17,134 nucleotides of DNA. Origin: Ruminococcaceae bacterium UBA5413. GTDB lineage: Bacteria; Bacillota; Clostridia; Oscillospirales; Acutalibacteraceae. The first letter of the stretch is position 1, and each line of letters starts with the position of its first letter. The notes beneath the pieces are model-generated. The model did not search any database. It worked only from the letters and a program-made list of their open reading frames with translations, and had not been told where the DNA came from. Of this stretch, positions 1 through 5,664 are shown piece by piece. The translations under genes and the position numbers were made by a program. The stretch spans positions 1 to 17,134 of the forward strand of contig DHNP01000010.1 of the NCBI GenBank assembly GCA_002409585.1, given 5' to 3'.

Positions 1-293
1 CGGGTCTGGTTGAAGAGAATGCTCTTTATGAAGCATTGAGAACTAAAAAAATTATGGGTGCCGCTGTTGATGTTTTTAATGAAGAACCGCCATGCAAAAA
101 TTATCCGTTGATTACGCTGGACAACATTACAGTGACGCCGCATCTTGCAGGTGGGACACGGGATGCCTTTACAAGTTCTCCCTGTTTGCTTGCAGCAGAA
201 ATGATAAAACTGTTAGACGGAAAGGAGTCAAGCTATATTTTAAACCCTGAAATTTATCACAAATTATTTTGCGCGCATATACCAAAAGCGTAA
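1..293 (+). CDS. D-isomer-specific 2-hydroxyacid dehydrogenase, C-terminal fragment (cut by window edge)
   Basis: Only the last ~97 codons are visible; the reading frame runs in from base 3. The segment reads GLVEENALYEAL, then GAAVDVFNEEPP, then TPHLAGGTRDA. This is the end of the NAD-binding domain and the return to the catalytic domain in the phosphoglycerate/2-hydroxyacid dehydrogenase family. The His of TPHLAG is the family's catalytic acid/base; the Arg and Glu partners would lie upstream. Such enzymes interconvert 2-keto acids and D-2-hydroxy acids with NAD(H). The substrate cannot be told from this fragment. It lies 28 bases before an SDR gene and is probably in the same operon, which suggests sugar-acid or polyol catabolism rather than serine synthesis (inference). 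Codon use is AT-rich like the next gene. Confidence 0.85.
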   Translation, partial: GLVEENALYEALRTKKIMGAAVDVFNEEPPCKNYPLITLDNITVTPHLAGGTRDAFTSSPCLLAAEMIKLLDGKESSYILNPEIYHKLFCAHIPKA

Positions 294-321
294 TTTAATT
301 TCCAAATAGGAGGGGCTAAAA

Positions 322-1089
322 TTGGACCTTAATCTGAGTGGCAAATGTGCGCTTGTGACAGGTGGAAGCAGCGGCTTAGGTATGGCTATTACGAAACGTC
401 TCGCTGAAGAAGGCGCTTGTGTAGCGGCAAGTTATAACTTAAAAGAAAAAGAAGCCAAACAGTTTATTGAAAGCTTAAACATTCGTCTTGGCACAAAGTG
501 TGTTGCTGTAAAAGCAGACCTGCAAAATAAAAATGACTTAAATCATCTGTTTGACGTTTCATGCAAGCAGCTCGGAAAAATTGATATTTTAATAAACAAT
601 GCTGGCATTTGGCCTTCTTCCTACGTAAAAGACATGCAGGAAAAAGATTTTGAAAAAACAATAGCTATAGATTTGGAAGCTCCGTTTCTGCTTTGTAAAA
701 AAATGATTAATCATTTGATTTTACGGAAAAGCAAAGGCAAAATCTTAAATGTCACATCGCAGGCAGCCTTTTGTGGGTCAACCACCGGCCATGCACATTA
801 TGCTGCAGCTAAAGGCGGGCTTGTCAGTTTTACAATTTCATTGGCACGGGAAGCAGCACAATATGGCATCAACTGTAACTGCATAGCTCCCGGAATTATG
901 ATGACGCCTATGATGGCAGATGTCATGTCTTCCGTTAAGCAAAGAGAATATTACAAATCCAGAATTCCATTGGGGCGAATTGCCCAGCCTGACGAAGTTG
1001 CCTCTGCTGTATTGTTTCTTGTGTCTGATAAATCTGATTACATTACAGGGGCCACGATTGACGTTTCTGGCGGTATGCTAATGCGGTAA
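322..1089 (+). CDS. SDR-family NAD(P)-dependent oxidoreductase
   Basis: This is a 255-residue classical short-chain dehydrogenase/reductase, the usual length for the family. The Rossmann glycine motif TGGSSGLG is at residues 13-20, NNAG at 92-95, the catalytic Ser at about 146, YAAAK (Tyr160, Lys164) and the PG turn at 190-191. It ends with the ITGATIDVSGG signature typical of FabG-like members. The start is a TTG preceded by AGGAGGGG at 308-315, six bases upstream; no better start is in frame. It probably oxidises or reduces a sugar, polyol or keto-acid intermediate made or used by the flanking dehydrogenase and aldolase, but the substrate is not readable. Ile codons are 14 ATT, 2 ATC and 4 ATA, unlike the genes right of 3.5 kb. 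Confidence 0.93.
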   Translation: MDLNLSGKCALVTGGSSGLGMAITKRLAEEGACVAASYNLKEKEAKQFIESLNIRLGTKCVAVKADLQNKNDLNHLFDVSCKQLGKIDILINNAGIWPSSYVKDMQEKDFEKTIAIDLEAPFLLCKKMINHLILRKSKGKILNVTSQAAFCGSTTGHAHYAAAKGGLVSFTISLAREAAQYGINCNCIAPGIMMTPMMADVMSSVKQREYYKSRIPLGRIAQPDEVASAVLFLVSDKSDYITGATIDVSGGMLMR

Positions 1090-1116
1090 ATAAATTATTT
1101 AGGAGGTTTTTATATT

Positions 1117-2010
1117 ATGTCTTTTGTAAATTTAAATGGTATTCTTCATGATGCAAGAAAAAACAAATACGGAGTGGGCGCATTTGATGTAAGCAATATC
1201 GAGATGGCAATTTCTGTCCTTGAAGTTGCCCAGGAGTTAAAATCGCCAGTGATCCTTATGGGACTAACAGGTGATCTGCAGGGAAATAGGCTAAAGTATT
1301 GGATTGACAGCATAAAGGATATGGCTGAGAAATCGACTGTCCCAGTTTGTGCGCATTTAGATCATGCTACAGACCTTGCCTTCATAAAAGAATGTATAGA
1401 CTGCGGTTTCCCTTCCGTTATGTATGACGGTTCGACACTTCCAATAGAAGATAATATTAAAAACACAAAGCGCGTAGTTGATTATGCTCACCGCTTTGGG
1501 GTTTCAGTTGAGGCAGAGCTTGGCCATGTAGGTAACGGTATTGTTGGTGATTCAGAGGCAAGTGTAAAAAAAGATAAATCATCTGCCGATTTTGACAATC
1601 CAGATGACTTTCTGACTAATCCGGCAGATATGGCACACTTTATACGTGAGACCGGAGTAGATACCTTAGCTGTTGCTGTTGGTACTTCGCATGGCGTATA
1701 TGTACATCCGCCAAAGCTCCATTTTGAACGCTTGAAAGAGCTGAACGATATTTCTCCAATTCCGATGGTAATGCATGGCGGTTCAGGCACTCCGGATGAT
1801 CAAATACGCAAAGCCGTTGCACTGGGCATTTGCAAATTGAACATTTATTCAGAACTTTTGTCGGCTTTCTACTCTGCTATGAAACAAGAACTCAATGAGA
1901 CTGAAAATACAGCTATATGGGTAAGTACAGCGAACAAACGTCCTATAGAGGCAATGAAAGAAGTCGTCAGAAAAAAGATATGTCTGTTAGGCTCCAATAA
2001 CCGGGCATAA
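1117..2010 (+). CDS. Class II (zinc) ketose-bisphosphate aldolase family protein
   Basis: A 297-residue TIM-barrel aldolase of the FbaA/GatY/KbaY/IolJ family. Visible active-site elements are LDHA at 81-84 (Asp82 the proposed proton donor, His83 a zinc ligand), VEAELGHVG near 131-139, GTSHG at 189-193 (His192) and MHGGSG at 219-224 (His220), giving the three-His zinc site. The family cleaves a ketose-1-phosphate or bisphosphate into dihydroxyacetone phosphate and an aldehyde. Whether this one prefers fructose, tagatose, 5-dehydro-2-deoxygluconate or another phosphate is not decidable by eye. Its place next to two dehydrogenases favours a peripheral catabolic enzyme over the glycolytic housekeeping one (inference). 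AGGAGG at 1101-1106 supports the ATG start, 27 bases after the SDR stop. The C-terminal tail is slightly shorter and more basic than usual. Confidence 0.9.
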   Translation: MSFVNLNGILHDARKNKYGVGAFDVSNIEMAISVLEVAQELKSPVILMGLTGDLQGNRLKYWIDSIKDMAEKSTVPVCAHLDHATDLAFIKECIDCGFPSVMYDGSTLPIEDNIKNTKRVVDYAHRFGVSVEAELGHVGNGIVGDSEASVKKDKSSADFDNPDDFLTNPADMAHFIRETGVDTLAVAVGTSHGVYVHPPKLHFERLKELNDISPIPMVMHGGSGTPDDQIRKAVALGICKLNIYSELLSAFYSAMKQELNETENTAIWVSTANKRPIEAMKEVVRKKICLLGSNNRA

Positions 2011-2089
2011 GGGAATACCGTTAACAAAGAACGTGGTTTTAATAAACATACTTATTTTAGGTATGCTGACATTTAAATATTAAATTTTT

Positions 2090-2135
2090 GCCATTTGGTG
2101 CTTATCGTGTTTGCATTATTAACGCACCAAATGGC
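2090..2135 (+). terminator. 12-bp perfect inverted repeat after the aldolase gene; possible weak terminator
   Basis: GCCATTTGGTGC at 2090-2101 is matched perfectly by its reverse complement at 2124-2135, with a 22-base loop. It lies 80 bases after the aldolase stop and is followed only by the mixed tail ATTGTTGTACT, not a clean T run. It could end the catabolic operon, or be an operator or RNA-processing site. Confidence 0.4.
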
Positions 2136-2156
2136 ATTGTTGTACTATATTGAGCC

Positions 2157-2187
2157 AAAAAAAATACCGCCCGGATAAGGCGGTATT
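2157..2187 (-). terminator. Intrinsic terminator on the minus strand
   Basis: AATACCGCC at 2163-2171 and GGCGGTATT at 2179-2187 form a perfect 9-bp stem with a 7-base loop. Read on the minus strand the stem is followed by a run of eight T (the A run at 2157-2164). The plus strand has only AAAAGG after the stem, so the orientation is minus. No minus-strand gene was recognised immediately upstream. Confidence 0.7.
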
Positions 2188-2204
2188 AAAAGGGGAGGAG
2201 AATT

Positions 2205-2351
2205 ATGAAAAAATGGATATATAAAACCTCTCTCGAGGCACTTGCATTTTGTCTGCCGGGCCGTGGCCCGGTATTCCGTCCACACCGCAGCCCTTACGCA
2301 GTTTTTATATTTTCATCTCAATTAATTTCTTTTCCATCGGAACTGATATAA
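2205..2351 (+). CDS. Possible 48-residue peptide with a strong ribosome binding site
   Basis: This small ORF begins ATG AAA AAA TGG and is preceded by AGGGGAGGAG about five bases upstream, one of the best Shine-Dalgarno sequences in the window. The peptide begins MKKWIYK, has a mildly hydrophobic middle, one Cys at residue 16, a GRGP turn at 20-23, and a hydrophobic, slightly acidic C-terminus. I recognise no family. The short basic start with a later Cys faintly recalls autoinducer precursors, but the rest does not fit. A strong hairpin (CCGGGC/GCCCGG, 2258-2273) lies inside the ORF. No clear promoter precedes it. It may instead be a chance ORF in a structured non-coding region. Confidence 0.3.
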   Translation: MKKWIYKTSLEALAFCLPGRGPVFRPHRSPYAVFIFSSQLISFPSELI

Positions 2352-2450
2352 GTATAGGAAAACATTGTGTACGCAGTGTTAAGTGTATTTAAAGATTTTT
2401 TGCACTTTAAGTTAAAAATATATAAAGATCCAAGCCTGTTTAAGGCCGTT

Positions 2451-2478
2451 TTGAAAACCGGGCTAAACATATTATAAA
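2451..2478 (+). promoter_or_regulatory. Candidate sigma-A promoter facing the structured non-coding stretch
   Basis: TTGAAA (2451-2456), a 16-base spacer and TATAAA (2473-2478) are both close to consensus. Transcription would begin near 2485, with no convincing start codon nearby, so the product would be a non-coding RNA if the promoter is real. Confidence 0.35.
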
Positions 2479-2795
2479 GTGCCTGCACAATGCGAATTAT
2501 CCTTTACTGAAAGAGCCAGTCTTCCGCTTAATGCGTCGGGTGTCTTTTTCGACTGAACAGTCAAAGGGAAAAAACCGTCTATCTCGGCACTGCCAACAGC
2601 GAAACCATGAGCGGCAAATGCAAAAGGATGCTCCGCGGTGAGACGCGGTAGACGTAACCCGCAGCATTGGCTGGCAGGGAACCTGAAAGTAAAAAACCGG
2701 TTGGATGGTCAAAACCTCCGGCTTTGACTATCCCTGTAGGGTATTGGCTTTATGAAATTGTTTACCGGACTGATTCCGGACAAAATCGAGAAACA

Positions 2796-2821
2796 CCCCG
2801 CTTTCTTGTTAAAAAGCGAGG
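2796..2821 (-). terminator. Second hairpin downstream of the tRNA operon; possible back-up terminator
   Basis: A 9-bp stem (2796-2804 with 2813-2821) with an 8-base loop. On the minus strand all nine positions pair, one as G-U. On the plus strand that position is a C-A mismatch, which points to a minus-strand RNA. The tail TGTTTCTC is only moderately T-rich. Confidence 0.35.
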
Positions 2822-2830
2822 CGCATCTAT

Positions 2831-2866
2831 GAAAAACGGGGGTCTTGAATTTTTCATTCAAAACCC
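2831..2866 (-). terminator. Intrinsic terminator of the minus-strand tRNA operon
   Basis: An 11-bp stem (2840-2850 with 2856-2866) with a 5-base loop. Read on the minus strand it is fully paired with one G-U, extended by CCG and then TTTTT (complement of 2832-2836). It lies 60 bases beyond the 3' end of tRNA-Leu on the same strand, a sensible end for the two-tRNA transcript. Confidence 0.6.
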
Positions 2867-2925
2867 TCGTCAGGCCGCATAAACACTGGCTTTTTCAGCC
2901 CTGCATCTATTTTGACCTAATCTTC

Positions 2926-3010
2926 TGGTACGGGTAGTGGGGGTCGAACCCACACGGATTTCTCCACAGGAACCTAAATCCTGCACGTCTGCCAATTCCG
3001 TCATACCCGC
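2926..3010 (-). tRNA. tRNA-Leu (anticodon UAG)
   Basis: Reading the minus strand from 3010, the acceptor strand GCGGGTA pairs with TACCCGT (one G-U at the first pair). The anticodon stem CAGGA/TCCTG encloses the loop TTTAGGT, giving anticodon UAG (CUA codons). A long class II variable arm, as expected for Leu, precedes the T arm GTGGG-TTCGACC-CCCAC. The discriminator is A and the 3' CCA is encoded (2926-2928). It is the second tRNA of a minus-strand pair, 98 bases after tRNA-Val. Its 3' end faces the AT-richer operon at the left of the window. Confidence 0.95.
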
Positions 3011-3069
3011 ATGTATAGGCACATAGGCTCGAAGCTGCACAAACTTTTGGCACGTAACCTAACAATAAA

Positions 3070-3109
3070 CCGCACAGGTACTGAAAACAAGTATCCATGC
3101 GGCTTTTTT
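3070..3109 (+). terminator. Plus-strand terminator-like hairpin between the two tRNAs
   Basis: An imperfect 13-bp stem (3070-3082 with 3090-3102, two mismatched positions) is followed on the plus strand by CTTTTTT, whose last T is the complement of the final A of the tRNA-Val CCA. On the minus strand the tail is TTTATTGTT, much weaker. It could stop plus-strand transcripts from running antisense through tRNA-Val, or simply be a spacer stem. Confidence 0.35.
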
Positions 3110-3185
3110 GGTGGACGTTATAGGACTCGAACCTATGACCTTTCGCACGTCAAGCGAACGCTCTAGCCAGCTGAGCTAAACATCC
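3109..3185 (-). tRNA. tRNA-Val (anticodon GAC)
   Basis: Reading the minus strand from 3185, the acceptor GGATGTT pairs with AACGTCC (one G-U). The D arm is GCTC..GAGC and the anticodon stem TTCGC/GCGAA encloses TTGACGT, giving anticodon GAC, which reads GUC and GUU codons of Val. The T arm is ATAGG-TTCGAGT-CCTAT, the discriminator A, and the 3' CCA is encoded (3109-3111). It is first in the minus-strand tRNA operon, 19 bases downstream of the -10 box at 3205-3210. Confidence 0.95.
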
Positions 3186-3204
3186 GTAATTAAATTATGT
3201 TTGT

Positions 3205-3233
3205 ATTATAGCACATGGAAGCTGCAAAATCAA
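3205..3233 (-). promoter_or_regulatory. Near-consensus sigma-A promoter for the tRNA operon
   Basis: On the minus strand: TTGATT (complement of 3228-3233), a spacer of exactly 17, and TATAAT (complement of 3205-3210), with TGC before the -10 as an extended -10 element. The predicted start is about ten bases upstream of tRNA-Val. Confidence 0.8.
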
Positions 3234-3343
3234 GCATAAATAATTTTACATATTCTGCCTTCAGGGCGGGTGCAGCATACCCTGCGGCTGTTTTCCGTAT
3301 ATATCGGCGGCGCTGACGCTGTGCGCATTTTTGGGAAGCTGCG

Positions 3344-3382
3344 GGTAAATATCTGCCGTATGCACATTTACGGCGATTTACC
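3344..3382. repeat. Nested inverted repeat upstream of the parA-like promoter
   Basis: GGTAAAT (3344-3350) pairs with ATTTACC (3376-3382). Inside it, GCCGTA (3355-3360) pairs with TACGGC (3369-3374), leaving an 8-base loop and a 4/1 internal loop. It ends 13 bases before the -35 box of the following promoter. It has no T tail on either strand, so an operator or a structured RNA element is more likely than a terminator. Confidence 0.45.
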
Positions 3383-3395
3383 GGCAGGCTTGTAC

Positions 3396-3423
3396 TTGTA
3401 AAATTTTTGTCATAATGTATAAT
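3396..3423 (+). promoter_or_regulatory. Sigma-A promoter for the parA-comFB operon
   Basis: TTGTAA (3396-3401), a 16-base spacer and TATAAT (3418-3423). Transcription should start near 3430, leaving a leader of about 65 bases before the ATG at 3498. Confidence 0.65.
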
Positions 3424-3497
3424 AGAATATATAGTATTGTCGATATTGCCGCCGGAAACGCGAGAGTAGACCTGCGGGTATATTTGGAGGAATGCTA

Positions 3498-4259
3498 ATG
3501 GCAACTGTAATATCGGTTTCTAACCAAAAGGGCGGCGTGGGAAAAACGACTACCGCATGCTCCATCGCGGCAGGGCTGAAAAAGAAAGGTTTCCGCGTGC
3601 TTGCCGTTGACTTGGACCCACAGGGCAATCTTGGCTTTAGCATAGGCGCCGATACCGAAACAAGCGCAACTATTTACGATGTGCTCAAAGGCGAGGTAAA
3701 AATACAGTATGCGGTGCAGAAACTGCCGGCTATGGATATAATTATTTCAAGTATACTTTTAAGCGGAATAGAAATTGAATTTACCGGCATAGGCCGTGAG
3801 TTTTTAATGAAAGAAGCCCTCAGGCCGCTTATGCCGCTGTATGATTACATTATAATCGATACGCCGCCGGCACTTGGCATACTTACCATAAATGCTTTTA
3901 CAGCTTCAAATTTTATCATAGTGCCGATGCTTTCAGATATTTTCAGCCTGCAGGGTATCGCACAGCTTTATGAAACGGTAATCCGCGTAAAAAAATACTC
4001 CAACCCTAACATAGCCATTGCAGGCATAGTGCTGACAAAGTTTAACAAACGCACCGTTTTGGGACGCGAAATCCGCGGCACGGCCGAACTTATTGCCAAC
4101 GACCTGCATATACATATTTTTGATACTTGTATACGCAGCAGCGTGGCGGCAAGCGAAGCCCAGTCGGTGCAGAAGAGTATTTTTGATTACGCGCCGCGCA
4201 ACAATATAGCTAAAGACTACAAAAGCCTTATAGGCGAGCTTATGGCAAGGGGAGTGTAA
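3498..4259 (+). CDS. ParA/Soj-type ATPase (deviant Walker A)
   Basis: A 253-residue ParA-family ATPase of the short Soj type, without an N-terminal DNA-binding domain. The deviant Walker A KGGVGKTT is at residues 11-18, the A' motif DLDPQGN at 38-44, and Walker B DYIIIDTPP near 116-124. Such proteins dimerise on ATP, usually bind DNA non-specifically, and position chromosomes, plasmids or protein complexes. I chose the ATG at 3498 because GGAGG at 3486-3490 sits seven bases before it; the ATG at 3492 is only one base from it. No ParB gene or parS-like site was seen beside it. Instead the stop is four bases before the GTG of a ComFB-domain gene, so the two are very likely made together. It is therefore probably a cargo-positioning ATPase rather than the chromosomal Soj (inference). 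Confidence 0.9.
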   Translation: MATVISVSNQKGGVGKTTTACSIAAGLKKKGFRVLAVDLDPQGNLGFSIGADTETSATIYDVLKGEVKIQYAVQKLPAMDIIISSILLSGIEIEFTGIGREFLMKEALRPLMPLYDYIIIDTPPALGILTINAFTASNFIIVPMLSDIFSLQGIAQLYETVIRVKKYSNPNIAIAGIVLTKFNKRTVLGREIRGTAELIANDLHIHIFDTCIRSSVAASEAQSVQKSIFDYAPRNNIAKDYKSLIGELMARGV

Positions 4260-4263
4260 CTGC

Positions 4264-4755
4264 GTGGCCAAAAGCATAAAAGCTAAAAAAGAAATAGACA
4301 AAGAACTTATGTATAAAAAACTTATGCCATCCGGCCTGGAGCAGGTAAAGACTTCCATAGAAAGCGCTGAAAACGGTACAAGCGCACAACGGGAGCAGAT
4401 CGAACAGGCCGCCGTTTCCGTGGACGCGGGTGATGCTCTTCTGCAGGAAAAACACACGCCTAAGCCGCACGCAGTAAGCATGCCGGAGGTGAACGCCCCG
4501 CAGACGTCGGTTGTTAACGTCATGGAAATGGCCGTGCTCGAAAAGCTGGGCGACGTGCTTACGCGCTTTAAGTGCTGCCGCTGCGACAGATGCCAAAAGG
4601 ACATCGTCGCTTTGGCGCTTAATAAATTGCCGCCAAAATATACGGTATTAAACAAAGGGCAGCCTGTACCGGACCTTGACCCACAGACAAGGGCGCAGGT
4701 GCTTACGGCTTTGATACAGTCTGTCATAAAGGTGCGGGCAAACCCGTGGCACTGA
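4264..4755 (+). CDS. ComFB-domain protein with a long charged N-terminal arm
   Basis: A 163-residue protein. Residues 1-82 are Lys/Glu/Ala-rich, low in hydrophobics and probably flexible. Residues 84-162 match the late-competence ComFB family: VNVMEMAV at the start of the domain, the cysteine cluster CCRCDRC at 104-110, ALALNKLPPKY at 116-126 and a final V..NPWH. The Cys group is typical of the family and may bind metal. ComFB was named from the Bacillus comF operon, and members have been reported as cyclic-dinucleotide receptors; binding by this one is an inference. It starts at GTG, with AAGGGGAG inside the end of the preceding gene nine bases upstream, so the two are translationally coupled. 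The N-terminal arm is longer than in a bare ComFB protein and could contact the ParA-type ATPase. Confidence 0.8.
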   Translation: MAKSIKAKKEIDKELMYKKLMPSGLEQVKTSIESAENGTSAQREQIEQAAVSVDAGDALLQEKHTPKPHAVSMPEVNAPQTSVVNVMEMAVLEKLGDVLTRFKCCRCDRCQKDIVALALNKLPPKYTVLNKGQPVPDLDPQTRAQVLTALIQSVIKVRANPWH

Positions 4756-4849
4756 GCTTAGAGGGTGAGCAAAAAATTGACGCTATACCGCGGCAATAAA
4801 ACAGGAGTATTTTCGGGTAAAACTAAATTTTTGAATCGAGGTCTTATTC

Positions 4850-5401
4850 ATGTACGATGAAATCGCAGAACAGGCAAAAACCGCTGTGGAAGAATTATTG
4901 AAAGCCGCTAAGCTCAAAGAAGGCGATATATTTGTTGTTGGCTGTTCATCAAGCGAGATATGCGGGAACAATATAGGAACAGCTTCAAATGTTGATGCCG
5001 CGAACGCTGTTTTCAACGCGATTTATCCTGTGATTAAGGAAAATAAGCTGTTTTTGGCAGCACAGTGCTGCGAACATCTTAACCGCGCTTTGATTATAGA
5101 GCGGGAAGCTGCCGAAAAGTACGGGTACCCCATAGTTAACGTTGTGCCTCAGCCTAAAGCCGGCGGTTCCTTCGCGACGGCGGCTTACCGCGCCTTTTCG
5201 CATCCTGCGGCGGTCGAGCGTATATCCGCGGCGGCCGGGATAGACATAGGCGACACTCTCATAGGCATGCATTTAGCCCCTGTAGCGGTTCCGGTGCGCA
5301 TAACTGTTAAAAAAGTAGGGGAAGCAAATCTTGTCTGTGCAAGGACCAGGCCGAAATTCATAGGCGGCGAGCGCGCCTGCTACGACGAGAGCATTATGTG
5401 A
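4850..5401 (+). CDS. ywlG: UPF0340 / TIGR01440 family protein (YwlG)
   Basis: A 183-residue protein that matches the conserved YwlG family (DUF436) along its whole length. Conserved blocks are GCSSSEI at 31-37, CCEHLNRA at 73-80, VNVVPQPKAGGS near 96-107, GIDIGDTLIGMHL at 130-142 and TRPKFIGGERA at 166-176. The family is widespread in Firmicutes and has no established biochemical role. The invariant Cys, His and Glu residues suggest an enzyme or ligand-binding fold. The start is ATG with GAGG eight bases upstream. It is 94 bases after the ComFB gene with no terminator between them, so it may be the third gene of that operon, though a separate promoter cannot be excluded. A strong terminator follows. 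Confidence 0.9.
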   Translation: MYDEIAEQAKTAVEELLKAAKLKEGDIFVVGCSSSEICGNNIGTASNVDAANAVFNAIYPVIKENKLFLAAQCCEHLNRALIIEREAAEKYGYPIVNVVPQPKAGGSFATAAYRAFSHPAAVERISAAAGIDIGDTLIGMHLAPVAVPVRITVKKVGEANLVCARTRPKFIGGERACYDESIM

Positions 5402-5427
5402 CAATTACAGGGTGTGTGTTTCCGGAG

Positions 5428-5467
5428 TACCCGTTCTGGCTTAAATGCGGAACGGGTATTTTGTTTT
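5428..5467 (+). terminator. Intrinsic terminator after ywlG
   Basis: TACCCGTTC (5428-5436) pairs perfectly with GAACGGGTA (5450-5458), with a 13-base loop followed by TTTTGTTTTT. It ends the parA-comFB-ywlG block 27 bases after the ywlG stop. Confidence 0.9.
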
Positions 5468-5546
5468 TGACGTTTGCTCCGGTTAAATGCCCGCCGTACA
5501 TGGGAACAATAAGTGTATTGTTAATATTTAATATACATTTACAGCC

Positions 5547-5575
5547 TTGTACGCATTTATAAAGCATGTTATAAT
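5547..5575 (+). promoter_or_regulatory. Sigma-A promoter of the mreC-mreD-mrdA operon
   Basis: TTGTAC (5547-5552), a spacer of exactly 17, and the perfect -10 TATAAT (5570-5575). The predicted start is near 5583, giving an ~80-base leader. This promoter placed directly in front of mreC indicates that mreB is not co-transcribed from upstream at this locus. Confidence 0.8.
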
Positions 5576-5664
5576 TAAACACAATAAGCGGATAAAAACC
5601 GTATATATGCCTGCCTTTATTTTTAAGGCCCATGGCATATTCCCGCGCGGGAGGAACACTGCAG

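Larger units (their letters stand above)
2352..2925. other. 574-base stretch without a convincing gene; many inverted repeats
   Basis: The open frames here (plus 2667-2882, minus 2497-2712) read as composition-driven junk with no domain. The stretch contains many potential stems. These include CTGCCA near 2586-2592 pairing with TGGCAG near 2671-2676, TGCT..GCGG pairing with CCGC.AGCA around 2628-2666, GTCAAA/TTTGAC at about 2708-2728, and nested CCGGA/TCCGG flanked by TTGT/ACAA at about 2757-2784. Two further hairpins at 2796-2821 and 2840-2866 are listed below. A candidate plus-strand promoter lies at 2451-2478. It may encode a structured RNA, but I could not match it to RNase P RNA, tmRNA, SRP RNA, 6S RNA or a riboswitch class. 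Confidence 0.5.
3186..3497. other. 312-base divergent intergenic region between the tRNA operon and the parA-like gene
   Basis: This region carries the tRNA promoter (minus) and the promoter of the ParA-type gene (plus), with a nested inverted repeat between them. A minus-strand open frame across 3190-3504 shows no protein-like pattern and overlaps both promoters, so it is not taken as a gene. Confidence 0.7.

Noticed and set aside
2617..2690. TPP-riboswitch-like pieces (TGAGA, ACCC, GAACCTGA in order) on the plus strand
   Set aside because: The obligatory second half (TAATxCCxGCG with AGGGAA after it) is missing and no thiamine gene follows.
2497..2882. Open frames of 71 codons on both strands as small genes
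   Set aside because: No ribosome binding site, no protein-like hydrophobic pattern, and they overlap hairpins better explained as RNA structure.
2352..2925. RNase P RNA, tmRNA, SRP RNA, 6S RNA or a group I/II intron
   Set aside because: None of the hallmark sequences (GAGGAAAGTCC, a TTCGA-CCA tRNA-like end, the GGAAG SRP loop, intron domain V or a paired intron core) could be found on either strand.
3933..4727. 264-codon minus-strand frame antisense to the ParA and ComFB genes
   Set aside because: It is a shadow of two well-supported plus-strand genes; its translation is Cys/Ser-rich without domains, and no promoter or ribosome binding site was seen.
5632..5664. Upstream ATG of mreC adding 11 residues
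   Set aside because: No Shine-Dalgarno precedes it, and the extension contains the ribosome binding site for the ATG at 5665.
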